Part shown: piece after piece, positions 27,259-35,308 of the stretch
How positions within the stretch are numbered: the first letter of the stretch is position 1
Layout of the letters: each line of letters opens with the position of its first letter
DNA from: Nitrospirota bacterium
Lineage (GTDB): Bacteria > JACPQY01
Direction: 5' to 3'
Assembly (NCBI GenBank): GCA_016180645.1
Contig: JACPAV010000006.1
Span: forward strand, 62,001 to 126,000
Length of the DNA stretch: 64,000 bases
Notes under the pieces: model-generated
Seen by the model: the letters and a program-made list of their open reading frames with translations, nothing else
What the model was told of the DNA's origin: nothing
Database searches by the model: none
Position numbers and translations under genes: made by a program

Positions 27259-27590
27259 CGCAGGCCCGAAGCAAGCGACTGGCGTCATCTTGAGCTGGCC
27301 GATTCATTTGTAGTCGCGCCGAACTGTGAACACCATTGACGGCTTTCCACAAACGGCTCGCAGCCCCGGTTGGTCCCATTGGGGGCGAAGTCGGAAGAAA
27401 GTCGGAATTCGCGGATCTCCCGGCCTGTGGATCGCATTCTCGACCTTTCCGCACTCCTCCGCTCCTCGATTCATCACGCTGCGTGTGGTTCCCGCCGACA
27501 TTCCCTCCACCTCCAAGAGCAGGGACAAGAATGCCATGGAACAACCTTGAGAAGAGCCTCCGCGGCAACCCTGTCGAAGGGTGAGGCCTT
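27259..27590. repeat. Gene-free stretch holding a dispersed repeat
   Basis: No credible gene in 332 bases. Positions about 27377-27440 match, in opposite orientation, a segment at about 56140-56200. The shared core contains GGGGGCGAAGTCGGAAGAAA followed closely by GGAATTCGCGG, with flanks that drift apart. The rest of the stretch shows neither promoters nor hairpins that I can defend. Confidence 0.7.
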
Positions 27591-27722
27591 ATTCTGGGAG
27601 CACCCGATAGCCCGTCCAGTCGTGGATCATGAGGCCGGATATTCCGCCCTCCGCTGGAGTGGCTCCGATCGCGGAAATGAAATCCCCCACCTTCTTTTTG
27701 GAGGTCCCGGAGAGAGTTCTAT
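27591..27722 (-). pseudogene. Detached copy of the 3' end of the hydrolase-like gene at 28535
   Basis: In one minus-strand frame this encodes about 40 residues ending GLMIHDWTGYRVLPE, then a stop. The true C-terminus of the gene at 28535-30106 ends GVMIHDWTGYRVLPE. Over the shared stretch the protein is about two-thirds identical, including the SKKKV / SKKRV and FIS-IG blocks. No start codon or upstream part of the gene is present. The damaged HEPN/MNT pair lies exactly between the two copies. Confidence 0.85.
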
Positions 27723-28066
27723 TTCCTTTTCCTGCGGACGGGATCTCCCGATAGCCCGAGCTTTTTTCGGAGGAAACCCCGCACTCGCTTCATTCGCTGC
27801 GCGGCTGTGCGCGCCTCGGCGGGGGAGGCTTCCTCCCCAGGGTATCGGATCTCGACGGAATAGGGTTTCAGAGCCGCAGTGTCGCGGCGGAGTACTTCCA
27901 TAAGGGGATCCTTCTCGACAGCTTCACTCAGGAGATGCTCCAGATCGTGCGTCTTCGGAAACGTGATCCGGTGAAGAACCAGAAAGCCTTTCAGGTATTT
28001 CTCGACACATTGCTGCGCGTGGAAACAAGCCACATCGGGTGCGTGAACCAACCGACCTCTGACCAA
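27719..28066 (-). pseudogene. HEPN-domain protein, 5' end interrupted by a stop codon
   Basis: HEPN RNase-type partner of a MNT nucleotidyltransferase. 115 residues remain: ACFHAQQCVEKYLKGFLVLH, KTHDLEHLLSEAV and LKPYSVEIRYPGEE, all typical of PF05168. The frame upstream of the TTG at 28066 still encodes the family N-terminus (DEWVR, stop, AEQDFLVANLLVRG), but a TAA at 28099-28097 interrupts it and no ATG/GTG start lies in frame upstream. Either the gene is dead or a shortened protein starts at the TTG. The basic tail (VRRKRK) is intact. Confidence 0.7.
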
Positions 28067-28127
28067 GAGATTGGCTACAAGGAAGTCCTGTTCCGCTTAC
28101 CTCACCCACTCGTCGACATCCCGATCC

Positions 28128-28457
28128 CTAGCTCTTGCCATTTCTATCGTAAAGGATCTTGCCCTTGGCCAGCACTTCTTGCCAGAAAGGCCGAAATCCT
28201 GTTCTGAGCCGTTCAATTTCGGAAGGTGTTCGAACCAAGATGTCCATGGAGATGGTCCCAGGGTGGCAAGCCAGAGAAATGTCTGTTGCCCGTGCCGCAG
28301 GACGTTTGCGACTCCTCATGATGACCAGAAGGTCCACGTCGCTATCCGGGCCAGGCTTGCCGTAGGCATGGGAGCCGAACAGAATGATCTTGTCGGGACG
28401 AAAGTTCTCGACAATCTTCCTTGCTATCTCTTGCAATAGACCGGGAGATACATGCAT
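28128..28457 (-). CDS. MNT-type minimal nucleotidyltransferase
   Basis: 109 residues of the polymerase-beta-like minimal nucleotidyltransferase family, usually the antitoxin of HEPN/MNT pairs, acting by adenylylating the HEPN toxin. The motif GSHAYGKPGPDSDVDLLV gives the GS and D-x-D residues, and a third Asp lies in SMDILVRT. I take the ATG at 28457, not the TTG at 28487, because the longer reading adds no homology. If the HEPN partner is inactive, this gene may be an orphan. Confidence 0.82.
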   Translation of the reverse strand: MHVSPGLLQEIARKIVENFRPDKIILFGSHAYGKPGPDSDVDLLVIMRSRKRPAARATDISLACHPGTISMDILVRTPSEIERLRTGFRPFWQEVLAKGKILYDRNGKS

Positions 28458-28534
28458 CGTTGAAAGGTTACACCCGTGGGCGGGCAAACGGAAAACCGAG
28501 AAGGCTGGGGTCGACGCCTATGAACGAGTCCGCT

Positions 28535-30106
28535 TCATTCGGGGAGCACCCGATAGCCAGTCCAATCGTGGATCATGACGCCGGAGAGGCCGGATGCGGC
28601 GGGGCTTGAACCGATTTCGGAGATGAATTCCGACACGCGTTTCTTCGATCGGCCGGCGAAAGACAGGCGCTCGGGGCGCACGAGGTATCTCTCACGGATC
28701 CGAAAGCTTGGAATACCATCGGCGGCAGGCGGCGCGAAAATCAGCCGAGAGGTCTGTGCCTCCACGCGCGCTTGGGCCAGGAGGGGATCCGCTTCCCGAA
28801 CCAGCACGATATGCTCTTCGAGCGCCAGAGGGCGGGTCTCTATCGCGAGCCAAACCGGGACGCCGGTAAGTCTCGAATAGCGAATCCAATCGCCGGAGAT
28901 ATCGAAAAGTTCTCCCCGATCGGTCCGATAGCTCATCACCGCCACGTCATCGACGATGTTCATCACCGAAAATCCGACGGGACGACCCTCCACGCGCCGC
29001 TGATTGAACCAGAACGGCATGACCACGGACAAGCTCGATCGCTCGCCGACCAGCGCCGCCAGACGCGAAATCAGCTCCACGTATTTTCGATCCCCTATTT
29101 CGGGGTCGGCAGCAAACTGCGGAAGTAGGTACGGCTCAATGTCCAGTTGAATACCCGCGGCGGCGTTTCCAGGCAGTGAGAGAGCCTTTTCCACCCTCCC
29201 GACCAGCGGATCGGGGTTGAGCACCGCTTCGGGATATCCGTCCAAGGCGAGGGACTCGATTCCCTGCTTCTGCGCGGCGCTCAAGAGCTCACCGTAGGCC
29301 TTCCAGACTTCCTCCCCTTCCGCAAGGTCCGGGATCTGGATCGAAAGCCTCGTACATTGAAGCGAGAGGCAAGTCTCGATGGTACGCCTTGGATCCTGCA
29401 GGGCATCCTTGTACTCCCAGAGCCAGAGGCCCGTCCTCAATGGCAAGCTGGAATCCGACGATATCGCCGCCAATCGAGCTTTGTCGATGGTCACGCTTTT
29501 TCCACCCTTCCCCAGCGTCACGACGAAACCGGCGAGACGGCGCAAATCCACCGAAGGCGCAATCGAGGCCAGCGGAAGGGTAAGGTCCAATTTTCCGTTC
29601 GACTTTGCCACCTCGGTCCCCGCTCCGATCGATGGACCGATCCGGTCGGCCAGCGAGAACGTGAACGCTGCGATACCTGACACTTTCAGAGCCAGCGAAC
29701 CGAACGAAAGAACATCCAGCAGGTCGTCCTTTCCCCCGAAGGGTATCAGCCACCGACAGCCCGCATGCGCGTTGCCTTTCGGCGTCAGTCGGTAGGACTT
29801 CGCAGACCTGACGACGTCGCTTTCGCATCCGTTCTGCGCGACGGGATCACCCAGACGCGGCAGGAGGTCAACGGCGGGTCCGGAAAGCACTTCGATCCTG
29901 GGTTCCACGGACACAGTCAAAGCGAATCGAAAGGTCACGGACGGTTTTTTGCCTTCGATCAGAACGACTTCGATTTCCTGGACATCCGGACCGGGAATCG
30001 TCTCAAGTGGGATTTCGGTTCCATTGGAGGCTCCCGACATGGCGGCAGGGCAGACCATCAGAAGGAGTGTGCAGCGCGCGACGCGGCACAGCGCGCGAAT
30101 TCGCAT
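28535..30106 (-). CDS. Secreted hydrolase-like protein of the polysaccharide locus
   Basis: 523 residues with a signal peptide (MRIRALCRVARCTLLLMVCPAAMSGA), a beta-rich N-terminal part and a C-terminal half that reads as a TIM barrel. GLWLWEYKD, RLSIQIPD, SLALDGYPE, then GIQLDIEPYLLP with the Asp-x-Glu pair expected of a GH18-like or related catalytic centre, and SVVMPFW. I could not place it in a named family. By position it may trim or process the polymer made by the GT2 enzyme, as PgaB or PelA do in other systems. The start at 30106 has a GAAGGGG ribosome site, and a longer reading to 30163 overlaps the barrel gene. Confidence 0.65.
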   Translation of the reverse strand: MRIRALCRVARCTLLLMVCPAAMSGASNGTEIPLETIPGPDVQEIEVVLIEGKKPSVTFRFALTVSVEPRIEVLSGPAVDLLPRLGDPVAQNGCESDVVRSAKSYRLTPKGNAHAGCRWLIPFGGKDDLLDVLSFGSLALKVSGIAAFTFSLADRIGPSIGAGTEVAKSNGKLDLTLPLASIAPSVDLRRLAGFVVTLGKGGKSVTIDKARLAAISSDSSLPLRTGLWLWEYKDALQDPRRTIETCLSLQCTRLSIQIPDLAEGEEVWKAYGELLSAAQKQGIESLALDGYPEAVLNPDPLVGRVEKALSLPGNAAAGIQLDIEPYLLPQFAADPEIGDRKYVELISRLAALVGERSSLSVVMPFWFNQRRVEGRPVGFSVMNIVDDVAVMSYRTDRGELFDISGDWIRYSRLTGVPVWLAIETRPLALEEHIVLVREADPLLAQARVEAQTSRLIFAPPAADGIPSFRIRERYLVRPERLSFAGRSKKRVSEFISEIGSSPAASGLSGVMIHDWTGYRVLPE

Positions 30107-30120
30107 CCCCTTCAATTGGC

Positions 30121-30891
30121 CTACCATCGGCCGAGTACGCCCACGCTCGCACCGACTCCCCAAGGAGTCCGCTCGGCATCATTGAAGGACACGAGCAGCG
30201 ACACCCCTAGATGCCTGGAAAAGTACCGTTGCGCCCTCGCAAGAATGTCAGTGGCGTATCGGAGATCCAGCCGGGGCCCGGGTCCCAGGACGATCACCTG
30301 CCGCCCAAGGGCGCCGCCGATCTCCACGAAATCATCCCCCGATTCGAAGAAGTATCTCGCCGAGCCGGCGCCCCGATATCCGATTTCACCGTGGCTGGGG
30401 TTGGCGAAGGCCCGCCCCCGCAGGTACCAGTTCCCGAGATAGCGGCCGAGGGAAATTCCCGGCATGTTCACTACGCTCTCCTTGAACATCATGTTTCTAT
30501 AACTGGCGGAAACCTCCCAGCCCCCTCCAAAGCCTTGGAACAACTCCGCGTACACATCCGCCGTCGGCATGACGTCGGGATCGAACACCCCCTGGACTCT
30601 GAGATTGCCATAGGCCCGGCTCCAAAGGCCGAAGTAGGAGTCGAGCGCCACTCCCTCATCCCATTTGCCGAATCGGGAGACTCGAAAACCCTCCAAAATC
30701 AGCGAGGCCGGAGCGAACTTCCGCTCGAGGCTACCGGTGAACACGTGCCAGTCGGCTTGATCCTTTTCGAACCGCTGAAACTCGTACCGAGCGGAGGACT
30801 TCCAGGGAAACTCACTCTCACGGGCCAACGTCGAATCGGCTCCGAAGAGGATCGAAACAGCAAATCCCGCCGCGGCCACCCCACCCTTCAT
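30121..30891 (-). CDS. YaiO-like outer-membrane beta-barrel
   Basis: 256 residues: signal peptide (MKGGVAAAGFAVSILFGADSTLA), then alternating aromatic/polar beta strands typical of a small outer-membrane barrel (ARYEFQRFEKDQADWHVFTGSLERKF, YRNMMFKES, GRYLGNWYLRGRAF, YRGAGSARYFFESGDD), ending in Trp. The pattern resembles YaiO barrels found with exopolysaccharide genes. The frame is open to 31143, but that extension is encoded by the composite repeat at 30909-31048, so I start at 30891. Confidence 0.7.
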   Translation of the reverse strand: MKGGVAAAGFAVSILFGADSTLARESEFPWKSSARYEFQRFEKDQADWHVFTGSLERKFAPASLILEGFRVSRFGKWDEGVALDSYFGLWSRAYGNLRVQGVFDPDVMPTADVYAELFQGFGGGWEVSASYRNMMFKESVVNMPGISLGRYLGNWYLRGRAFANPSHGEIGYRGAGSARYFFESGDDFVEIGGALGRQVIVLGPGPRLDLRYATDILARAQRYFSRHLGVSLLVSFNDAERTPWGVGASVGVLGRW

Positions 30892-30908
30892 CAGGCGCAA
30901 GCGTTCGC

Positions 30909-31048
30909 ACCCACCCCCACCCGAACCCTCCCCCGTCGAGGGGGAGGGGGTAGGCGCAGGCTTTATGCCTGCGTCCGAAGACGCACCCGTAAAGGGTGCG
31001 GCTACCGTCCCTTCCCCCCTTGCGGGGGAAGGTGAGGATGGGGGGTGC
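30909..31048. repeat. Composite repeat: copy C of the carA-type element with another repeat nested in it
   Basis: The outer element shows the CACCCCCACCC boundary, CTCCCCC-GTCGA-GGGGGAG hairpin, CTTCCCCCCTTGCGGGGGAAG hairpin and GGATGGGGGG boundary. Between its two hairpins (about 30950-31007) sits a different unit made of GCAGGC-TTTAT-GCCTGC and GCACCC-GTAAA-GGGTGC. The inner unit is shared with the sucA-sucB gap. It must have inserted after the outer element. Confidence 0.85.
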
Positions 31049-31117
31049 TCATCGCGTGCCATCACGCCATCGCCCCCTCCGTTACTCTTCGGGGACGACG
31101 AAAGGTACACCATCCAA

Positions 31118-32542
31118 TCACGCCGTCGCCCTCTCCGTCTCAAAGCCCTTGCGAGCCAGCGTTCCCCAGGTCTTCACCCCCCGGACGGACGAGAGAAATC
31201 CGCGAACCCGCCAGTAGGTCGAGAATTGGCGGTAGCCGAAGTTCTCGGCGAAGGCGAGAAGGAACAACCGAAACAGGTCGCCGGTCTTCGGATACCTCCT
31301 CATTGAGAGTTCCTCCAATCCAACCGCCATGATCGAGAGCGAAACACCGAAGACCACGGCCACCATCAGGAAGGCGAAGACATAGGACGGAGGCGTGTTC
31401 CCCAGGGCCACGGTGCCGATGAACGCCAGATAACCTCCCAGTTCGATCACCGGACCCAACATTTCCAGAAAGAAGAAATACGGGAAAGCGATCAGCCCAA
31501 TTCGCCCGTAACGCGGGTTGAGCAACATTCGTGAATGCCGAAGCAACGAGTCCATTAAGCCCCGCTGCCAGCGATCCCTCTGGCGGGCGAGCTGTTTGAT
31601 CGATTCGGGACATTCCGTCCACGCCACCGGATCGGGAACGAAGGATATCTTGTATTTCATGCCTTTCTCGCGGCAGTACCGGTGCAGGCGTACCACCAGC
31701 TCCATGTCTTCCCCCACCGTATCCGTGGCATAACCGCCCACCTCCACCACGGGCCCGCGCTTGAACAGCCCGAAGGCTCCCGAAATGATCAGGGTGGAAT
31801 CCATCGCATCCCAACCCATGCGTCCCGACAAGAAAGCACGGAGATACTCCAGGACCTGTATCCGGGCCAGGAATTTTCGCGGAAGCCCAACGGAGGTGAC
31901 GCGGCCCTGCACGACCCTGCACCCGTTCACGACACGAATGATCCCCCCGGCGGCGACGGTCGTCGCATCCTCCATGAAGGGGCGGACGATGCGAAGGAGC
32001 CCATCGCGTTCCAGAACGCTGTCGGCGTCCATCGCGCAGTAGAGGGGCGTCCGGCAGAAATTGATGCCGGCGTTCAAGGCATCGGCCTTCCCGCCATTGT
32101 CCTTGTCGATCACCCAAAGATTGGGATGCCGCCGGCTGCGATAGGTACCCCTCACCCGTTTGGTGGGAATTTCGGACGTCGGATACCTCGCGGCGGGAGC
32201 GAGATCGAACGCCTCTTTCATGCGATCCAAGGTGCGATCCCGGGAACCGTCGTTCACCAGCAGGACATCGTAGTCGGAATAGCGGAGCCCGAGAAAGGAC
32301 CGCACCGCATCCACGCAGGTTTTTTCCTCGTTGAACGCGGGCGCGATCAGGGTGATGGGAGGGGGACCCGCCGACGCGATGAGATTTTCGAAATCGAGGG
32401 CCCGCATCCGCTTCGCGTATCGCCGGAGGGCGCCAAAGGCGAATAGGCTGGTGATCAGGTAGGCCGTGTTGAGCAGCACGAAGTACAGGAGGACGATCGC
32501 ATTGATCGCGCCGATCGCCTGCCATATCCGGTGGATGATCAC
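31118..32542 (-). CDS. Processive GT2 glycosyltransferase (PgaC/BcsA-like)
   Basis: Membrane enzyme expected to polymerise and export a polysaccharide. 474 residues: an N-terminal helix (about 8-35), the GT-A domain with ITLIAPAFNEEKT, VLLVNDGSRDRT, the metal motif MDADS, GEDMELV and the processivity motif QRDRWQRG, then several C-terminal helices (about 335-420). I choose the GTG at 32542 because it makes a GTGA overlap with the HEAT gene and the upstream extension lies inside that gene. Sugar specificity is not evident. Confidence 0.88.
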   Translation of the reverse strand: MIIHRIWQAIGAINAIVLLYFVLLNTAYLITSLFAFGALRRYAKRMRALDFENLIASAGPPPITLIAPAFNEEKTCVDAVRSFLGLRYSDYDVLLVNDGSRDRTLDRMKEAFDLAPAARYPTSEIPTKRVRGTYRSRRHPNLWVIDKDNGGKADALNAGINFCRTPLYCAMDADSVLERDGLLRIVRPFMEDATTVAAGGIIRVVNGCRVVQGRVTSVGLPRKFLARIQVLEYLRAFLSGRMGWDAMDSTLIISGAFGLFKRGPVVEVGGYATDTVGEDMELVVRLHRYCREKGMKYKISFVPDPVAWTECPESIKQLARQRDRWQRGLMDSLLRHSRMLLNPRYGRIGLIAFPYFFFLEMLGPVIELGGYLAFIGTVALGNTPPSYVFAFLMVAVVFGVSLSIMAVGLEELSMRRYPKTGDLFRLFLLAFAENFGYRQFSTYWRVRGFLSSVRGVKTWGTLARKGFETERATA

Positions 32543-33609
32543 GCGGCCGACTCCAGAATCTGCTGGGCCAGGATGTGTCTCGGATGGCTTGGGGCCTCTG
32601 CGATGGCCTCGAGGATTCCGTCTGCTCCGATCCCCTTCAGCGCGGTGGCCGCCTGGATGGCCACCCAAGGAGACTTGTCCATGAAGGCCCGCCGGAGGAC
32701 GGCCACATCCTCCATGTCACCCAGCCTTCCCAAGGCTCCGATGGCTTGGGCCCGAATGGAAAAGTGACTCGATTTCGCCTGGCGCCGGATGAGGTCAAGG
32801 TGTTCGGGGCGTCCGACCGCGCCCAACAACCGCAGGCACGCGGCCACAAGATCCACACTCTGTTCCGTTTCGATGATCGCCGCGGCCCTTTCCGCCGCCG
32901 AAAATTGATTCAGGCGGAGCAGGGCCTCGGCGGCCACCGAACGAGCGGAGGTTTGCTTTTCGGGGTCTGAGAGAAAGCCTTCGAGTTGCGGGGCCAATTC
33001 CGGCCCCACAGCCGCGAGCATGGCCGCCAGGAAGCCCGGGCTCCAGTCCTCAAAGCGGTGGAGGTGATCCATGATCGCCGTGGCATGACCCACAAACTCT
33101 TTCTGCGCCAAGGCTCGTGCGGCGATCATGGCCACGAGCGGCGAAGGATCGTCAAGGAACTTCAGGACTTCGTCAGCGTACTCGGGAAGTCCGAGGCTGC
33201 TGAGCATCTGAACGGCGCGCGCCCGGTCCTCGGGATCTTTAGACCGGCGCCTACGGGCTATTCGGGCAAGAAACGGATGGGCCAACGAAGATAGGGTGCG
33301 TCGCTCCTCGCCCCGGAATCGGTTCGCGTAGCGCAAGAGGAATTCAAGAAAGTAGTCCCGATCCCAGGGGCGGATCCATTCGGCAAGGAACGCGGTGTGC
33401 CGCCCTCGCCCGACGGCCTCCATCACCCAGGGTTCCCACTCCCGTTCCAGACGAGCCCAGCGTCTGGCCTTGATGTTGTTTCGCAATCGCATCATGACTG
33501 TGAAACCGGCGAACAGGAGGGTCAGTCCAAGGAGGACCAGGACCGATATGCCCAGGTAGAGCAGCACCTTGTCCTGAAGGAAACGGTCCGCCAATACGTC
33601 AAGTCCCAT
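32539..33609 (-). CDS. Membrane-anchored HEAT-repeat protein
   Basis: 356 residues: one membrane helix (about 15-40, YLGISVLVLLGLTLLFAGFTVMM), a basic stretch, then about eight HEAT/PBS-lyase-type helical repeats (for example ARAVQMLSSLGLPEYADEVLKFLDDPSPLVAMIAARAL and SIRAQAIGALGRLGDMEDVAVLRRAFMD). A scaffold for the adjacent glycosyltransferase is likely, since the genes overlap by 4 bases. The ATG at 33609 has a GGGAAGA ribosome site. Confidence 0.75.
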   Translation of the reverse strand: MGLDVLADRFLQDKVLLYLGISVLVLLGLTLLFAGFTVMMRLRNNIKARRWARLEREWEPWVMEAVGRGRHTAFLAEWIRPWDRDYFLEFLLRYANRFRGEERRTLSSLAHPFLARIARRRRSKDPEDRARAVQMLSSLGLPEYADEVLKFLDDPSPLVAMIAARALAQKEFVGHATAIMDHLHRFEDWSPGFLAAMLAAVGPELAPQLEGFLSDPEKQTSARSVAAEALLRLNQFSAAERAAAIIETEQSVDLVAACLRLLGAVGRPEHLDLIRRQAKSSHFSIRAQAIGALGRLGDMEDVAVLRRAFMDKSPWVAIQAATALKGIGADGILEAIAEAPSHPRHILAQQILESAA

Positions 33610-33671
33610 GGGGGCGATCTTCCCAGCAACGCTGGCCGGGAGCAACCGGTGGATCCAGTGGGGCAGGCGGG

Positions 33672-35216
33672 TCAGCCGCGCGTCATCTGCCGGCGGATTC
33701 GCGCCACCAGTTCCACGGGAGAGAAGGGTTTGGTGATGGCGTCGTTCGCTCCCAATTCCAGGGCGCGCGACACCGTCCCCTCGCTCCCCAACCCCGCCAA
33801 AAGGACGATCGGAACCTTCCGGAGGAACGGATGGCCGCGAAACCGACTCAACAGTTCCAAACCGTCCATTCCGCGAATCTCAACATCGAGGATGATGAGA
33901 TCGGGCGCAGCCTTCTTGCAAGAATCCAGAGCGACGATTCCCTCCGTGTATGTGGACACTTCAAATCCTTCCCGCTCCAGACGATGCTGGAGCACGGATG
34001 CCACGATGGGATCGTCCTCGACCAGCAGCACCTTCTTGACCTGCAGAGCCGTTCCCTCATCGGAAAAAATCACCCGGTCCCGGCCGGCCCCTTTCGCCGC
34101 GTTCATGAGGCGGATCGCCTCACGGACGACATCCTCCACGCGGTCCCCGGCCCGAACGGGCGTGACCCCCGCGGAGAATGTCGCTTTGAATTTCCCGCCA
34201 TCCCTTGATTGAAATGTGCCCTTGCGAAGATGCTCCAAGGCCTTTTCGAGGGCCCGTGCCGCCCCCTTGCCATCGGTGTCCGGAAAGAGGACGACGAATC
34301 CTTCCCACCCCCAGCGCGCCAGGAGGTCGGACTTCCGAAGCCCCTGGGAGACGACTGCGCTGAAGCGACGAATCACCCCGTTGCCCACGGAGCGCCCGTA
34401 GGATTCGTTGATCAATTGAAGATGATCGAGATCGAGCATCGCCACCGAAACCGGCTCGCGGGTCCGAGCGGCATGCGACTGCGCGCGCTGAAAAGCCTCG
34501 ATAAAGGCCCCCCGGCTCGGCACGCGCGTCAGGGGATCGTAGAGCGATCCGCGAGAAATCTCATCGGCACGTTGGAGGCGCGCGGATACGACGGTGGCCA
34601 AATGCTCCAGATCGAGCGGCTTGGTCAGAACGTCCTCCGCGCCGAGGGCCAGGCATTCCAATCGCGTCCGCCGGTGGGCCGAATCCGAAAGGATCAGCAC
34701 GGGAATCCCAGACGTGGCCGACTCCTCCTTGAGGCGCACAAGGAGGTCTCTGGCGTCGATGTCGGGCAGGAACATTCCGAGAAGAATCAGTTGGATGTTG
34801 GACGAGGCCAGGATCTCACCCGCCCTCGCCGCGGAGTCCGCCGTAACGATTCGACGGCCGGAGGAAGTCAGCCGCTCACGCAGGGCCGCGAGAACGTTCG
34901 GATCCGAATCGACCGCCAGGATGGATTTGCGGCGATCTTCCGGAATACCGTCGACGGTATGGAGCATCGCCAGAATCCGACCGAGGCGATCGGGCATCGC
35001 AGCATCATCGGCTAAAGCCAGGGCTTGAGCCGCATCGGTAATTTCACAGAAGCCGCATTGTGCGCACAGGGAACGGATGGAATTGGCGATACGCCGGATG
35101 GAACCGACGGACTCCACCTCTCCCTTGCCAAGGGCGTCCCGCGCCGCCTCCAGCGCCGCGGCGCGGGCCAGAAGGGCTTCGTGACACCAGTTCTTGAGGT
35201 CGTCCGCTTCCGTCAT
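33672..35216 (-). CDS. Hpt-like/REC-GGDEF-REC regulator with degenerate catalytic sites
   Basis: 514 residues: a helical Hpt-like region (1-90) without the phosphorylatable His, a REC domain (about 98-215) whose acceptor position is Gly147 (LILLGMFLPD) instead of Asp, and a GGDEF domain (about 225-385) whose signature reads WGWEG (302-306). The final REC domain (about 393-512) keeps Asp444 and the DD pair at 401-402. The first three modules therefore look inactive and only the last REC can be phosphorylated. It may bind c-di-GMP or partners without making c-di-GMP. Its position next to a glycosyltransferase suggests polymer control. An intact paralogue with the same architecture starts at 62594. 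Confidence 0.85.
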   Translation of the reverse strand: MTEADDLKNWCHEALLARAAALEAARDALGKGEVESVGSIRRIANSIRSLCAQCGFCEITDAAQALALADDAAMPDRLGRILAMLHTVDGIPEDRRKSILAVDSDPNVLAALRERLTSSGRRIVTADSAARAGEILASSNIQLILLGMFLPDIDARDLLVRLKEESATSGIPVLILSDSAHRRTRLECLALGAEDVLTKPLDLEHLATVVSARLQRADEISRGSLYDPLTRVPSRGAFIEAFQRAQSHAARTREPVSVAMLDLDHLQLINESYGRSVGNGVIRRFSAVVSQGLRKSDLLARWGWEGFVVLFPDTDGKGAARALEKALEHLRKGTFQSRDGGKFKATFSAGVTPVRAGDRVEDVVREAIRLMNAAKGAGRDRVIFSDEGTALQVKKVLLVEDDPIVASVLQHRLEREGFEVSTYTEGIVALDSCKKAAPDLIILDVEIRGMDGLELLSRFRGHPFLRKVPIVLLAGLGSEGTVSRALELGANDAITKPFSPVELVARIRRQMTRG

Positions 35217-35308
35217 GGTCTTGCCGCCGACAGGGTCGGCCTTTGGAGGTTTGGGACGGGACTCCGCGCGCCTACGCAGCGGAGATCTTGGAAGGCGAGG
35301 CGTTCGGA

